Shown: positions 1 through 13,600 of the stretch, one piece after another
Numbering within the stretch: the first letter of the stretch is position 1
How the letters are laid out: every line of letters begins with the position of its first letter
NCBI GenBank assembly: GCA_944472135.2
Contig: OX235265.1
Coordinates: forward strand, 57,671,112-57,735,111
Direction: 5' to 3'
Source of the DNA: Trichobilharzia regenti
Taxonomy: Eukaryota > Platyhelminthes > Trematoda > Strigeidida > Schistosomatidae
DNA length: 64,000 bases
The notes under the pieces: model-generated
What the model was told of the DNA's origin: nothing
Seen by the model: only the letters and a program-made list of their open reading frames with translations
Databases searched by the model: none
Program-made: the position numbers and the translations under genes

Positions 1-2284
1 TTTGAGTAATTTTATCTGTTATAGGATTGACTGTAAATAAAATTGGAGCTGGTTAAGTCAAAATCTGGCATCAATCCATGAAGTGTTTGACTGTTGTTTT
101 GAGTCATCCACGTAGGGAGGTATAAGCATTCTGGTTAGGTTCTTCAAGACACTTAGAAGCAAACTATGGAGACCGTCAATGATACGGTTCAAATTCATTT
201 TTTAATGCATTTCACGGATGCATTTACTCCTTCCAGATCCTTTAAATGCTCCTTATTCTCGAAGTATATATTCTATCTCCTATACATTCTCATTTCTTCA
301 CAGTTCTTTCATCTTAAATGTGTTTCACAAAGTATATCTGTAGCGCGATGCAGATTAGCAAGAAGTGGCTAAAACTGAAATCAATATTTCAATTCAATGG
401 CTGAAGAGGTAGAAGTGTTTATTCCTCAAATGTAGATTTATTTTACGTTGTAGATGTGGAGCGACTCCATTGAGCGACTTGTTTGACCTTGGGCCGATTG
501 CCGACCAATCGAAACTATCTATTCCCCTGAACCAGGCCGAAATATGGGTGGCTAAAATGTATAAGTATAATGTATTTTTCCTCAATAAAGGTCTGCTACC
601 AAGTCTGTTATCTTCTCCGGTGGTGCCCTTTTTTAGAGTGAAGTTAAAGCACATTCCAAAGTACACCTGTTTGAATGAGCGCCCCCTGGATATAAGTAAA
701 GACGAAGAAATATTTTTGATGCAATAAGCCAAATATTCTGGCCTGATAAATTAAAAATGCAATTATTTTGTTTAACTCTGAAGGCTTCTGCTCGGATATA
801 ACTATCAAAACACATGTTGATACAGACTAGAAAGATTTCTTCAGTGAAACTAGTAAGTTTAATGGTTGACCGCCCGGAGTTCAGATGACTCCGACGTGGC
901 TAGCAAGCACTCGTGGTTCGTTTGATGGGTGCCCGACTACTCACTTCAGTTAGTAAGTAATGTGTATTGTCTTCCATATATGCTTGCTTTTCTCATTGCC
1001 ATTTACGGTGTCAAGCAGATCACGCATTGTGGTCTGAAATTTCCCCTCGAAGTGTGTTGATTGCAAATTGCGTATTCGATTTATTGCGAGTAGAATGTTC
1101 TGTATCTTTAAAATGAAATTTAAATAACTTTTTAAAAACTTCTTGTTTTCGTCGGTATGAGTTCGAGAATTCGCGTAACGTCCGAAAACAACTAAGGGTG
1201 TGACTACTATTCAATTCTAATGGTATACAAAAATATAGCCAAGTTATTACTCCCAATCTACAATTACACTCGGTGTTCTTTTTCGTTTTTATTTTTTGTT
1301 CTCTGCTTTATTTCAAAGAGTGTTGGTATACTGCTTCGGTAAATAATACACTTAGACAACCAAATTAACCTGGAAAAACTAATTAGATGGTTTTGCTTTT
1401 GACAAAACACCCATTCCATTCTACTCTGTGATTTTATCCAGGATGTTTCCTCAGTTGGAGTCAATTTAGAATTGATTTAGAGTTAGAATTAAAATTAAGC
1501 TACGATGTTCAGGAATTGGTGTTGGATTTCGTGATCATTTATCAAAACCTACATTTTGCAGCTTTTTAAATATTCTATTCATTTATTCGTCTGAAACATA
1601 ATTTCATAATCAAATTATTATTTTCTGTAATTATGTGACTGTTGTCATTGGGTTTCTCCAAAGTCATTTGGTGATAGACTGTTCACTTTATTTACTAGTC
1701 ATTTGCAAAGCAGTTGCTGAATATATATATATATATATATAATATTAGTACTACATGCTTTACTCAGATGGTTATGTTATTTGCCTAGTGCAAATAGTAT
1801 TGATCGAAGCTGACAGTCGACTCAGTGATCTTGAGGTGGCCAATCACAGTTTTTTTAAGGGATACTACACATCCATCGGAGAAATTGAGTTTATCATAAT
1901 AATGAATGTTGTTCAGGATTTAGAGAAAAGTATTTCATGCGAAAAAGTTGTTTAAATTAAACTCTAAGTACAAGTTATTCGAATGGATGTCAACACTTCG
2001 ATGAGAAATAGGTGTTACTTTTGTACAACTTATAAATGAGAAAACTCTTTAATGTTATTTTAGGTTTCGGACACTTCATGAATGAGCCGTTTTTGCAACT
2101 AAGTTATCCTAGAGAATCATTCACTGAGAGTGTTATTCTTTAACTGAGGCGTATAAAATGTTTAATGAACGCAGTTATGTGATTTGTGTAGTTTACCATC
2201 AGAGTTCTAGTCATCAGTCAGCGTTCATTTATTATAATCTGTGTTGTTCGTGGTGTTACTGTTGTTGTGTTTTGTGTTTTACAG
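1..2284. other. No gene recognised; upstream flank or intron of the C1GALT1-like gene
   Basis: No exon with a convincing start codon, membrane anchor and phase-1 donor was found here, so the missing 5' part of the galactosyltransferase is not placed. The stretch holds an (AT)n microsatellite near 1722-1742. Bases about 52-110 resemble 7085-7140 (shared words such as catgaagt and tttgactgttgttt), so both belong to a dispersed repeat of unknown kind. The reading frame at 166-372 has a hydrophobic patch but no good donor and was not accepted as exon 1. Confidence 0.5.
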
Positions 2285-2458
2285 CTGAAGCAACATTGGC
2301 TAACGCATTGGCTGAACAAGTACGCGTATTCTGTTGGATAGTTACAATGCCAAAAAATCATCAGTCAAAAGCTGTTCACGTTAAAGCAACATGGGCTGGT
2401 CGATGCAATAAATTTTTATTTATTAGTAGTGAAAATGATGAAAAACTTCCATCAATAG
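2285..2458 (+). CDS. C1GALT1: C1GALT1-like exon (first one visible)
   Basis: A T-rich tract ending in tttacag at 2284 is the acceptor and ag|gtaatt at 2458/2459 the donor. The exon is 58 codons long, entered and left in phase 1. It encodes [19 protein letters not shown], then [12 protein letters not shown] and the ENDEKLPSI region, which match the start of the GT31 catalytic domain (human equivalents contain VRILCW and HVKATWAQRCNK). The preceding coding base must come from an exon not found in the window. Confidence 0.9.
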
Positions 2459-5400
2459 GTAATTGTGTGTGATTGTCTGTGATTGTTTGTTTTGTTTTAT
2501 GAATATTTTCTTAATCTGTTAAAAGCTATACTGTTAAAGGAGTTAGTGATTCTAATATGGAAATGTGTCCAGATTTCTAAATCACTTGACTTCGTATAAA
2601 TCACTCCGCAAATAGTCGAATTTTTCTAATCAATCGGTTGGTATCATTAATTCCCAAAAACAAATATGGTGATGAATCTGAACGACAAACCATTGGTTAA
2701 ATTTATCTTCAATCAGTCAGTGATGAAGCAAACTCCATGAGTTAATCAAATTACTCAGAATAAAGAAATTGTAGGATAGACAGTTTTGATGACAAACTTC
2801 AGTGAGCCATATTGAACTGCTTTGTGGAGTAGATGACCACAATAGTTTATGAAGATTGCAGACAAACAGTACTAGTAGTAGTGAACCCGTACGAAATTCA
2901 AGCCAGAAAAATCTATCAAAAGAAAGACTCATAGTTGAATTTAAAGCGGTGACATTACTATCGAGATATTTGCAAAACTGTTCACTGTTGTGGGTGAGGC
3001 AGTAACTCGTTGATGAAGACATTGCGAAGTGGTTGTGTTATGTCATGAATTGACAGAAGTTAGAATCATGGGCCGTTGGACTGTGTCCCAGTGGCTAAAT
3101 GGCCTACGAGCTCGCCTTTTAACGAGCCTTGGCGGGTGCGTACTGCTGCAGAGTCCCAAGCTAGGACGAAAAAGTCTTTCAGTACTCCTAACCTGTTTTC
3201 CAAGGGTTCTCTAACTGATGTTTGCTCATGATGAAATCCTCCAATAAAACTTATTATTTTATCGATAGATTCTTATAACTGAGATGGCTAAGATTGTGAG
3301 ATATATTATTTTAGATGAATATTGCTTTCATGGATAAGTCTTTCTCTTCTTCGTCATTCTTTTATGATCCTAGTGGAACACAGGGCTTCAAACTTAGAAG
3401 GTTGAGTGACGTTGGTGTTGTTTTAGGGGATAAGGCTAATGACATCACTGCCTATCTTTCCTCTCTTTCAGCGTCAATACAGGTCAGTGAACTAGGCGGG
3501 GCTAAGGCATGCATCCTCCAGGAATTAAACCCCAGACTAGGATACGTAGCTAGCAGTAAGCCATTACTGATACTTGTACATTTCAACTAAATCTGAACAA
3601 TACACGGTCATTTCGTTCGTTTTTCATCTAACTTATCCGATGAGCACTGAGACGCCTAAACTCAGGGAGTCTATTTATTCAAACCATTGGAATCCTAAAT
3701 AGCCTTCTAGGCGGATGAATATTGTGAAGCATGGGGCCATTTTTTTTTAATTTCATGGATAGAGACATATTTTTAGGTTAAACCTAAACTATTTTGTAGT
3801 TGAACCTGAGCAGTAGAGGATGTGGTCAGTAAGATAGGCTGTAACAGTATTAGTCAGATTTCCAGGGCGCCTAACTTCTGAGTTATTTTCACTACAGGAA
3901 AGTGCTTATGAATAATCTCACTTTAGAATGTAAAGAATGTTTTCTAAATTTACTTAGAAGTCGCTGATTCATATGAGAAAGTTCTCTTTGGTTGCTTCAC
4001 TTGGCGGCAGTCAGCTTTCCTTTACTTACTTTGGTCAGTATTTTTTACTAATGATCAGTGCTGTGATTACTCGCATCCAGCTAAATTATCTTCATTTCTT
4101 TTTGTATGTTTATGTAGTAGAATTATATGCAGCCTTTTAGATGACGATAATGAATTAACTGAGGTAATACCTCCTGAGTACTTTAGATTCTGACTGACTC
4201 AAATGTGGATTAGTAATGCACTTACCCTAACCTTACCACATGATAAAAGATATCTTGAAGCAATCGAGGTCTCTACAAATCCAAAATATAAATTCTAAAT
4301 TTTATTTTTTCAGTATAAATGAATCTAAATCATTTTTAAAAATATTTGACTCACTAAATGGTAGGAAGCCTGCCAGCCACGTTCGGCCGTTAGTAAGCCC
4401 GGTAAACAGGAAACGTTTTGTAAGAGTCCAGCGACCCTACCTCTTATAAAACAACATCTCCGCTGCTGAAATTTTAATACTGAAGCAAAGGAATGAAAAA
4501 AGAAATTGCTTGTATTAGTGGAACCCTTATTTCATGGGTAAAGTTAGCAATTTGTATTTTTAAGCCTTATGCAGTTCATTCTGAGCGATCAAGTCATCCT
4601 GGTTGCAAAACAGAATTCATAGTTAAGGTATTTGAAATTAAACAATATTTTCCTTTTCTTTGAATACTAATACGAATATAACGAAATACTTGTCGTGGAA
4701 ACATGTGGTTAGAGCACAGTTGTAATCATCACTGCCCCTTACTTTACATTTTAAATGCATTTAAAACTTTGTAAGTTCATAAAAGGTTTTTACAATATTC
4801 GAGCTGCATTCATGCTGATTTTCGAAATCAAGAAACAAAATACTACCCACCTTCTAACATGTTTGACAGCGTTTCCACATTTGCGTCGGTGGCACAGTGG
4901 TTGGGTCTCTCGCCGACCGTGCACATGGTCCGAGGTTCGATCCCCTGCCGACGCACGCTTGATACCTATGGTCGGCCTGCAAAATTTGGCTACCGATATC
5001 CATGCTGAAAATTCCATACTTGTACCAAAAATACAGTGTGGAATCAAGCTGTAATCAAAAATAAAAATAAATAAATAAAATTTCATCACTTACCGATATC
5101 GGCAAGAGAAATGTTGAAAACCCGAGGCCAATAGACAGTTGTTTTGTCCAAGTTTCAGATTTACACCAATCACCCCACCAGAAGTCAAACCCAAGACTTT
5201 CAAGATTGGCTCCAACCATCTAATACTTTCAAGCTATGTTGGGAGGGCTATCCATCATTCAGCCACTAAGTTGAATTACAATGACCCATAAGTCCTAATT
5301 CCTGTCAATTATCTATACAGTACCACTGCTATGGATCCCTGATAGGCGTGTAAGTGCGTTATACAGAAGAACCTTAAACTAAGTTTAGACAACTGTCAGG

Positions 5401-7593
5401 CTCCCTAGTTTTATATTTTTCTCCAAGTGATGTCGGTTCCTGACAAAATCTACACTGAAATTAACCAGTGTCCATGAAAAAATTGAAGTCTTTATCGATT
5501 GTCTTCATATTCATTCGTCGGAAAATGTTTTCTGTATGTGTGTATGTGTGCGCTTCTTTGTGTTAAAATGAACCCTGAGAATACGAATCCGTACCCAGCT
5601 AGCTACGTCTTCTCCTGTCATAGTAGATTAGAAAGAGAGGAGCAGTTGATTAATGATGGTTGGTGACACTATTTAAGATGAGATTAGGTTGACAGATTTG
5701 TTATTGCCGTGATGTGTGATTGTTATTTGATGAAATGAAACATTCTACCATCTTTGTCTGTCTAGACTAATAACATTAAAGATACTGTTTGATCCTTCAA
5801 CCGCCATTACTGTCAGCTACTAATGAATAAAAATGAGTATACTAAAACTGTCAAGAAGTGAAAAAATCAAGTCGTTTAATTATTTATATCAAACAAAGAC
5901 ACACGTGTTTATTGTTGCAGATTAAACCCATCTTTTCTCTCTCGCCTCCAATACGTCACCATTCAGAAATATAAGCATAGATAAAAAGAAAGACTGGCAC
6001 ATGCATATATAATTATTACTGATTCAATTAATCTGACACCTGAGGTGATTCGAATACTAGACAGCCAGTTGGCTTGTTCTGCTATCGGGTTGATCAAGCA
6101 ATTTCTTTGAAGTGATTCAACTAAAAGAATCGTATCCTTTAAACTAACCAGGAAATGGTTAACACCTAGTAAATTTATATTGGAAAGTTATTTAAGATAA
6201 AAGGTGTTATCAAATGTCATTGAAATTCGAGACTTTATGTCTGATATAAGTTGTCATCACTATGAGTAGATATAGGTTCTGTAAAACGTAAAGCTGTACT
6301 GAACACATGGATGAATGAATGTATGAATGTGTGTCAGTTATGCCTCAGATTTGATCATTCCTATGGCGGTTACTTATGCAGTATGGAACTATGGAACAAA
6401 GTATCGTATTGCAAGCATTTCATTATTAATCCACAGGTTGTTATTTTTCAACTTCTACGGATTCAAAATTCAGGCCAATTAACATTTGATGTCATTGATA
6501 ACTAGCCATTTTCACGCGTACTTAGGCTGATCCTATATAGTTACACCTCCCCACTAAAAACTTAGGCAAATTCATTTTCCAGTTAATGAATAATTACAAA
6601 TGAGTGCTTAATTTATTTTAAACATATTGTTGTGTTTACAAATAATCTTGTACACTTTTCTAACTTTTCATCAGTGTGTCTTTTTCTGTTCGTCTAGGCG
6701 TTTCTCGATTACTGTTATTCATTTTATGCGTTCTTAGTGGAGCCTAAGATGTCAACGGGACATCTCTATCGCACTCAGTTCTGTGCCATCAAAGCGTTCA
6801 ATGACTACCCGTCACATGATCTTCTCCATTTCACCCTCAGATCTATGCCTAACTCGTGGCTTTCCTCTTGGGTTTCAGTTAAGAGTCTATCTTGTGTCGA
6901 TTTGTATCCGCTGACATACTTTTTAAATGATAGAAACCCAAGGGAGTTTAATGTTGTTATTATTTCTGTTTGCGACATTAAGGATCAAGGATGTCGAGAA
7001 AGATTATTGGCTGATAATATATGCCCTAGTTTTACTGCCAGAAATGCTAGTCGATCTAAGATTGAACTGGAATTAAGGGTTATGAGTGGTCAAACCAAAG
7101 TATTGCATCAATTCATGAAGTATTTGACTGTTGTTTAAAAAAAAGTACGAACTGATGGGTTTAGACTGCTCGACTACCTCCAACCATCTAATATCAACAA
7201 TTCAAAATGCATCGGGATGGTGAGTCATCTAGAATGGTGGCCACATTGCAAACGTGACTGCTACAACTCAGTCTGCACCAAAGAGAGGACCAGACACATT
7301 ACACTAGTCGCCGACTAGTGTCCAATCAGAAGTAATATGTGTTTGACGAACAGGGTATTCAGGCAGGCTAAAGTTCAAACAGGCTGCCCGTATAAATGAA
7401 GAACGAATTCAAGACACTAGCATTAGTTAAATGATTCGGGCGTTAATTTGGATGCCAGCTGATTACATCAGACACTTCATGACCCTTGACAGCGAACAAT
7501 ATTTAGAGTCGAAGGTTTACTGTATTGCAATAAATCATTCTGTTTTACTTCTATTTGGATGAGGATGTTTTCAGTTATGAAATTACCTATTTT

Positions 7594-7640
<47 letters not shown>

Positions 7641-10600
7641 TGAATCTATCTGAGATAACCTTAGATTGACAGACTATTGTTGGTGTAATAAGGTGATGAC
7701 TGTAGGTGGAATGAAAATCTGAATCGTGGCAGGATTCGAACCAGCAGTCACCGAAATACCGATCAGTGTTTTACAGGCTATCAGATATTCTGCTGATGTT
7801 CTCATAACTTCATAGCATCAGATCTGCCAAAGACTCTGCCATTGTGAGTGAACTTATAGTTGTACCTTATATCTATGTAACCCACCCTGATAACATTTGG
7901 TCAATGTATGTCGGATTTGGCTCTCCAGAAGTATTAGTGGACGACATTGTCAAGGTGAGCGGTCACTCATCGATACGATCGTTCAACGGTTGCACTGTTT
8001 CCCAAATTGGTAGAGTTCTGAATTTTCCGACTCGCCTCAAAACCTGGAGGTACTGAGTAATATCTGTAACAAGTTTACGTGTGTACACTACTCAAAAATC
8101 TAATCTAGGAACTGAGACTTATCCACTGCGTTAATTCTCCCAGTGACTGTGTAAATGCTGATGATGCGTGACAAATGACCATTATATTTAAAAATATATA
8201 CTTATTTATATTAGAAGCAGGAATTGTTATTAAAAGTACTATTGAAAAATATTTCTAATTCGGTTGTATTCTCTGAGATGCTTGATTTAATTGTGCAGCT
8301 TCCATTCTCTTCATAGACAACGTCTTCAGCACAAGCGTTACTGTCAAGTGAACCTGTGTGAATTCTCCATGCATTACATTACATAATTGACATGAATCAT
8401 TTTTATTCACTTGGAATTTGAAATTTCTTACCATGTGACTATTTAATTTTTACCAGTTGATAAATTTGATTTACAGTAATGTTTGCGTTAATCGCCGACT
8501 CATCCGAGTATCTGGCTTTAGAAACTAACTCCTCAGCATTTTTCGGGCTTACTCTGTTTACAGTTTATCTGCCTTCTCTCAACCAAATTGGTGTCCTTAA
8601 TTGTCTACATGCATTGATGTGAAAGAATACATTTTATGTCTTCCTACAGCTAATTTTTGCTCTCAGATTCTGATTCGAAGGGACTCCCCCCTCTTGACCA
8701 ATGTGGTGTTTTTGTCGTCGTCGTTTATACAACTTATTTTGTAAATGCTGTTGGATCCTCTTTTTTGCACGATTTGAATGAAGTGATTGTGTTAGCTTAT
8801 GCGCTGTATCTGTTTCAAGTGATCTAAGTATTTGAACTGTTATTTCAGGGATATGCTTTTTATGTGGTGGGATAAATTTGCTCGTGGTCCATTAGGATGA
8901 TTTCTTGTTGGTATTTCGATTTAAGTTTAACAAAGACACTACTATAGATCAAATTTACCAACTGGTAACAAATAAATAATCACATGGTGAGAAATTTCAA
9001 ATTCCAAGTGAATAAAAATGATTCATGTCAATTATGTAAATGTAAAAATGATTGATAGGAGATACAATAATATCCTGCATGGAGAATTCACACAGTTCAC
9101 TTGACAGTAACGATTGTGCTGAAGACGTTGTCTATTAAGAGAATGGAAGCTTCTTAATTAAATCAACCATCTTAGAAAATACAGCCAAATCCGAATCACT
9201 CATCTGATCTACAAACACTCTGTATTATTTCGAAATACACTTTTGAATGAGTAAACATTCAGAAGGAATGGAAACAATTTTATGGATTTATGTTTACTAA
9301 AAGAAGACCGAATGAAAAATTGAAATATTATGGAGATTTAATAGGCGTCTAGCAAATAATTTACAGTTGAGTAAATATATTCCATGTGTAATTTAATACA
9401 TTAAGCTATCGGATATTGATTCTTTAGATAAGTGATATTATATCAACAGACTGGAGACAGAAAACAAGAGCTTTTTCCAAAGTAGAAGACACATGAAGGC
9501 TGCTATTGTTTTACATGTCTTAAAGGTTAAGGATAATTTCTATGCCCTCATAATATTTCGTATTCTTGGTGTAATTAGACTGGTCAGAAGATGAAAATTG
9601 ATATTCAGGTCCCACCTGAGCCAGGGTTTCGTTTTCTCACAGTTTACATCATGATTACTGTGTTAAAAATGCAGTAGTGATCATTAGAAGCCTTATACAC
9701 AACTACTATTCATTAATCTGAACGAACATCAGAGAAATTGTAAAATGAGATCAATTTTGCCCTGTGGTTTCTCTTAAGCTGCATAAAACTCCTTGTATTC
9801 AGCACTACAGCCTGTATGCAATTGAAGAGAAACCATGGAATGAAATGCATCCAATGTCTTTCTCTTCTAATATTTGTACTTTCCCTTTTTCTAAACCAGT
9901 GATCAGTTTGTCTAACTCATCCGGTTTTGCAAGAGTCACTCTGCCATCCAGTGAAAAGCATACTGCTGGAGTCTCTGACTTTATTGTTACTTGAGGTTTA
10001 TCCCGAATCTCTCTCCTTTTGTGTGTGAAAGTGTCGATACGTAAGAAATTCAAATCCACAATACCCTGTCTTACAACTCAGCTGATAAACAGTGATGTAA
10101 CTGAAAGCTATGCTTGAATTAATAAACTAACATAACATCAATTTAGTTGGGCAGTGAATAGAATTCAAACTACTCGATCTACAGACCAAGTGTTTAAAAT
10201 ACATTGTTAATTAATAACACCTTTGAAATGAATAATAAAAGGGATATATATATATATACATTCTGTAATGTAGTATTATTCTTTGACGTTATACTTCACT
10301 GGCATAGTGCCACATATATCCATAAAAGGCATGCAACTAACTAACCAGTAGGATTAAAATGTCAAGGTCAACCACCCCACCGTCATACGAAACCAGGCCA
10401 TGGGATATTGTTATAAGCATTTCGATGAATTTAAAGTCCAGTCACTGGGGTGGTATGAAAGATTCATATTTCTAAATCGTGTGAAAGACTGCAAAGTAAA
10501 ATGAAATATGCCGCCAACATGTTTAATATTGTATTAGTAAGCATTTTTGTTTGTTATAACAATGCATCTATCTGCCTCTTAGAGGATCAGAAGATTACGA

Positions 10601-13600
10601 CTGCCTAGAACAGATGATTGGTCTTAGTTTAGGAAGCTATGATGATGCCTGTCGATAGGCACACTCAAAGCTTCAACTGTAACTTACAAACAACATAGGT
10701 ACAGTGTCATCGCGCGACCACGGGGATAGAATTCTGTAATTGATATTTCCGGATTTTTGTTCACCCCTGATATAAACACTATACTAATTCAGTGTCATAA
10801 GTTGTTGCATGGCATCATCACCGACTTTATTGGGAATCAGAGATGGACATTAAATCCTGTGAAATCACTGTGGAGATCTAGAACATTCAACACAAGAAAC
10901 ACGATATGAATTTCCATTACTAACATCAATCCAGTGTCTTTAAAATGTTTCAAAAGCGCCTCCGAAAGACTACAACTTTTATTCACAGATATCTTCCCTC
11001 GATAGTGAAGTTCAATTGACCTGTTGGAAAGGATAAGCAGGTGACAAGGAACTGTAGCATAGAAATAGAAATGCTTATTAACCTCTATTAGAGAACATCG
11101 TATATATATATATATATATACCATTAATTTCTACGAATTTCCTCGTAGCTCATTTGGTAGGGCACCATACTTACAGTCAGTAAGTCAGGATTTCGAATCC
11201 TACCTTGACTTTAATTTCCACAGCATCTTCGGTTATTTCCCGTTACATTAATAGCTGTTTGACAGTTACAAACAGTCTCGTCATTGAATGTTATTTTAAT
11301 GAAGAGTATTTGCTGACCGTAGCATGGGTTGTCATCACCGTTCAATTAGGTCACTTCACCAGTATTTCCTTATTTTCATACAGATTTAAAAGTCATTAAT
11401 TCCCTTATCAAAATCACTAGTTCCTTCTTCTAATACAGATTTCAACACGAACTGGCATCGTTTTGAGAGAACTACTGAGAAGTAACGACTAGTAGACAGG
11501 TCTTTTTTCCTAAGTTGGGACTCTTCATTAGTGTACACCCACACACAACCTTATGAGATCGAACACAGGTTGTGAGGTGTGCATGCTGGCCATTCAATCA
11601 TGAATTCTTATTTATGACAATTCGGGTTTCCGCATTGACATCGACCAAATCCCTACGATCCAATAACTGGACGTTCATCTTTTGTTACTTCCTTGAAATC
11701 ATTTTATATTCACATTGTGTTTCATTTTTTGTCTTTTACTTTCGGATGCATATTTTTTATTCGAAATTGATCTTTTTATTTTAATAAAAGAGAAGAGGTT
11801 CATATCAGTCATAAAGTGGTATTTTAGCATGACCGAATAGGCTTTATATTGATTTTTCATTTAAATGTTACAAAACGAAGGTGCATCATTCCACTCGTAT
11901 TGATTGTTGATTTGAGCTGCTTTAAAATAAAATCTCTGTTGGTTAGATTAGAGTTTTCGACCTGTTATTTTAAAGATTACTAATCAATATATTTTTCTTA
12001 TCACATAATTTAATGTTTAAATTTTTAAATAACCTATTATGACTTGATTCATGCATCTGGTGAATGTAAGAGTTCATTCTTAGACAATCAAGATTACACC
12101 TGAGTGTTAATATTCAGGTGTCAGACTTGTGGAGATCTTATTGTTTTTGAGCCTGTGACTGAATGATTGATGGGCTGATCTCATGACCGACAGGTCCCGG
12201 GTTCTATTTGTAGTGAGTTCATGAGTACACACTGGTCAAGAATCACAAACTAGGACAAAACAGAGGTCCAGTGCTTGCTTTTCATCCATGGTTTTCTAAA
12301 CAAACATTTAGAAAATGCTAACTTCTTTGTAAACTTAAAGATGTGTTTATAAAACCATTGGAGTATTCATTAGACAGCCACTTCATCCGATTCCAGGACT
12401 CTTCAGAAACATGATCCCGGCTTGTTGACACATTAAGCCTTTGACCGTTGAACTACTTTAGCTTTCAGTCACCATGTTACAGGATATTCAGTTAGCTTTG
12501 ATTTCAAATCTGTCCTATACTTGAACTGATGCATTGATGCGGCCTATGATTTATCATTTCGGAATCCTAAGGGATATTTTTTAAACTGGCTTGGCTTTGC
12601 CTGAAAACAAACAGATTACATTTATATTAAGCACGGATAAACTTCACTGTTGTATTGAATTTTTTGTTACAGTTTTGTTACTTTGTTTTTTTACTTTAAT
12701 TTTTCCATGGTCCTCTCACCTCCCATTGAACATCTAACCACTTGTTTACGTGTGTTTGTATGCATTAACTGCTGATGTTCAGCCGCAGTTAACAAGGAAG
12801 GCCGTGATATGCTATGGAATAAAACCGCTGCAGCGATCAAATATATTGCAAAGCATTATGTTAATGATTACGATTACTTTTTGAAAGCAGATGATGACTC
12901 TTATGTTATTGTTGAAAATCTACGTAAAATTTTATACAAACACAATCCTGATGAACCCTTCATTATGGGTAGACGATTTAAGGTTAGCTGGTATTTGTTT
13001 TCCTGTTTTATTTTGCCTTAACATTAATGTTATTGTTGTTATTCATTGAATGTGTACCGAATAGAGCATAGGGCATCAGTGGTTCTCTTTCTGCAACTAC
13101 TTTGAAATAGCGCGACAACTGCTCATAGGCGTTCACCTCCTCCTCCTATGATTCTTTTCACGCCACGTCGCTTACCTCTCATTCTGGTTCCACTCAGCGT
13201 CTGGTGTGAGATTTGACTTTTCCTCAGCGTATGTTCATTTCATTTCCATTTCTTTTCGCATATTTGCTGGGCACCAGGTTCTTGGAAATATATGTATCTA
13301 TTTGGTTTTGCGATAGATTTCATCTCGAACAGACATCAGTTAGAGTAATATTGACAACTGGGATGCAGTAAACAGTTGCTCCGTTCTTGTTTTTGGCTCT
13401 TCATTAGTGCCGGCTAATCACCCATCTCCCACTAAGGTAACAAACTTCAGATTATATGGCTAGCTCGTTGATCATCCAGTCATCCAGTGATCCATGGATT
13501 CCAACTTCTGTCAGTTCACTACATGATATCATCTAATGCCATCGGTGAGTACCTGTCATCAAACTCAACTTTGTAGACACTAGATATCATAACCTGCCAC

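Larger units (their letters stand above)
2459..12782 (+). other. Intron 1 (10.3 kb), mobile-element remnants
   Basis: The intron holds a decayed Sm-alpha hammerhead retroposon (3066-3240), two tRNA-SINEs (3369-3545 minus, 4883-5080 plus), AT microsatellites (7597-7638, 10244-10258, 11101-11120), a 0.95 kb inverted-repeat element (8256-9195), an unassigned minus-strand reading frame (9805-10059), a tRNA-like patch (about 11143-11212) and two further Sm-alpha remnants near 11480-11560 and 12130-12310. Between these nothing is recognised. Confidence 0.6.

Noticed and set aside
166..372. Possible first exon of the galactosyltransferase (start codon plus hydrophobic patch)
   Set aside because: There is no convincing phase-1 donor, the hydrophobic stretch is too far from the start, and the sequence has no stem-like continuation.
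6737..7138. 133-codon open frame as a gene
   Set aside because: Its end overlaps a dispersed repeat also seen at 52-110, there are no family features, and it lies inside an intron.
11143..11212. Functional tRNA gene
   Set aside because: The B box looks good but the acceptor and anticodon stems do not pair, so it is treated as a tRNA-like repeat.
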